DNA from: Burkholderiales bacterium
GTDB taxonomy: Bacteria > Pseudomonadota > Gammaproteobacteria > Burkholderiales > Burkholderiaceae_C
NCBI GenBank assembly: GCA_947372225.1
Contig: CANBSV010000037.1
Span: 1-23,623, forward strand
Length of the DNA stretch: 23,623 nucleotides
Direction of reading: 5' to 3'
This document shows positions 22,759-23,623 of the stretch, one piece after another. A model generated the notes under the pieces. That model was not told the DNA's origin. It ran no database searches and was given only the letters and a program-made list of their open reading frames with translations. The translations under genes were made by a program, and so were the position numbers. Numbering within the stretch: position 1 is the stretch's first letter; each line of letters begins with the position of its first letter.

Positions 22759-23451
22759 TCAGCCCGTCTGGCACCATGCCGACCAACGCAGCCACAGGTC
22801 GTGGAACAGCGCCCAAGCGGACGCGCCGGCCAGCATCGCACCGGCCAGACGCAAGGCCCAGGGCGCCGCACGCGAGCCCGCGGGGCTGCGGGCCCACAGG
22901 CTGCCGGGCAGCCACAACCCGAGCGACGAGGTCGCCGCAAAGGCCGTCATGGCAGCAGCACCTTGCAGCGGCGTGTTGGCCAGCGCCGCCACCACCAGAG
23001 CCGATTGCAGCAAGCCACAGGGAAGGGCGAGCCACAGGCTGCCCGCAGCGCCGGCACGCAAGGGTGCCGCCACGCGCTGCCAGCCAGGCGGTGGTGCGGC
23101 CACCACGGTTTGGGCGTTGCCCAGACGGGCCCACCAGGCCGGCTGACTCCCGCTGACCAGCAGCCACAAGCCGAGTCCGAGCACCGCCACATGCATGAGC
23201 GTCCACAACGGTCGCAGCACGGGGGCCATGGCCGCGAGCAAAGAGAAGCTGCCCACGCTGGCCGCCACCACGGCGCCGCCCACGCCGTAGCTGAGCATGC
23301 GCCCGGCGGTGAAACCAGCCATGGCACCCTGGCGCGGCGCACTGCCACAGCGCTGCATCACGGCCGCGCAGGGTGCGCCGCACATGGCCGCGCAATGCGG
23401 TGCGCCCACCAGGCCCATCAGCCCGGCACCGAAAATCAACGCAGTGTCCAT
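22759..23451 (-). CDS. TauE/SafE-like (DsbD_2-type) membrane protein
   Basis: Polytopic inner-membrane protein of 230 residues with about six hydrophobic segments, of the sulfite exporter TauE/SafE-annotated group related to the DsbD transmembrane domain. The N-terminal signature LMGLVGAPHCAAMCGAPC is typical: cysteines at 20, 24, 28 and 35 could bind metal. A second repeat-like segment has SLWLALPCGLLQSALVVAALANTPLQGAAAM. Proteins of this type recur next to cbb3 oxidase and hemN genes in proteobacteria, and a role in copper handling or oxidase maturation has been proposed; sulfite export is not shown. The ATG at 23451 is 40 bases after the hemN stop on the same strand, consistent with one operon leading into the two-component genes. 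Confidence 0.87.
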   Translation of the reverse strand: MDTALIFGAGLMGLVGAPHCAAMCGAPCAAVMQRCGSAPRQGAMAGFTAGRMLSYGVGGAVVAASVGSFSLLAAMAPVLRPLWTLMHVAVLGLGLWLLVSGSQPAWWARLGNAQTVVAAPPPGWQRVAAPLRAGAAGSLWLALPCGLLQSALVVAALANTPLQGAAAMTAFAATSSLGLWLPGSLWARSPAGSRAAPWALRLAGAMLAGASAWALFHDLWLRWSAWCQTG

Positions 23452-23491
23452 GGGCCGAGGCTACCGCGTGTCCGCGCCGGCGTGAGCCGGC

Positions 23492-23623
23492 TCAGACCAC
23501 GCGCGAATAGCGCTCACGCGAGGCCTCGGACTGCAAGTAGCGGTCGAACACCATGGCGATGGCCCGCACGAAGTACCAGCCCAGCGCGGTGACCTCGACA
23601 GACCCGGGCTGGATGTCGACCAA
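23492..23623 (-). CDS. hemN: Oxygen-independent coproporphyrinogen III oxidase HemN, C-terminal end only
   Basis: The last 43 residues of a minus-strand gene that runs out of the window. The translation ends VTALGWYFVRAIAMVFDRYL, then QSEASRERYSRVV and stop. The stretch GWYFVRAIAMVFDRYL is the characteristic C-terminus of HemN, the radical-SAM enzyme that decarboxylates coproporphyrinogen III in heme synthesis without oxygen. The radical-SAM cysteines lie outside the window. The gene precedes the TauE/SafE-like gene by 40 bases. Together with the nearby Crp/Fnr regulator this marks a micro-oxic heme and respiration neighbourhood. Confidence 0.85.
   Translation of the reverse strand: MVDIQPGSVEVTALGWYFVRAIAMVFDRYLQSEASRERYSRVV

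Overview
The window is about 70% G+C and almost entirely coding. The protein families and gene order (mnmG-rsmG-parA, a hemN / Crp-Fnr neighbourhood, type 2 ArgC, a PotF-like solute-binding protein) point to a betaproteobacterium of the order Burkholderiales, perhaps near the Leptothrix/Rubrivivax/Ideonella group. That placement rests on remembered gene order and protein flavour, not on a search. No rRNA, tRNA, CRISPR array, insertion sequence or prophage gene is visible.

Layout. (1) 1-879: 3' part of argC. (2) 916-4583, minus strand: mnmG, rsmG and parA, the classical gid-par block close to many replication origins. It carries three parS-like sites inside mnmG and rsmG, but no parB follows parA. 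(3) 4651-5804: a small Cys-rich YkgJ-type protein facing an ElaA-like acetyltransferase and a glutaredoxin-like protein. (4) 5995-7957: an orphan polyamine-binding protein (PotF-like), a small secreted protein of unknown function and a DUF427 protein. (5) 8003-10395: a WYL-domain regulator divergent from an unrecognised 395-residue protein. Their shared intergenic region holds two 19-bp palindromes that are inverted copies of one another. (6) 10471-16895: a complete tripartite RND efflux operon (outer-membrane lipoprotein, adaptor, inner-membrane pump), with a PAP2-family membrane protein fused translationally to its end (TGATG overlap). (7) 16903-18929, minus: a METTL25-like methyltransferase and a stand-alone LON-domain protein. 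(8) 19142-19891: a Crp/Fnr regulator lacking the iron-sulfur cysteine cluster of FNR. (9) 19910-23623, minus: a run reading hemN (3' end only), a TauE/SafE-like membrane protein, an OmpR-type response regulator and a soluble PAS-GAF hybrid histidine kinase, the last two overlapping as GTGA.

How they fit together. Block 2 serves tRNA and rRNA modification and chromosome partition. Blocks 8 and 9 look like a micro-oxic/heme neighbourhood into which a two-component system is built. Block 6 is an export operon for the cell envelope. The least explained part is block 5, where a regulator with a clear paired operator controls a protein carrying a degenerate HNH-like motif. It is the best candidate here for an undescribed system, but the sequence alone does not prove a function.
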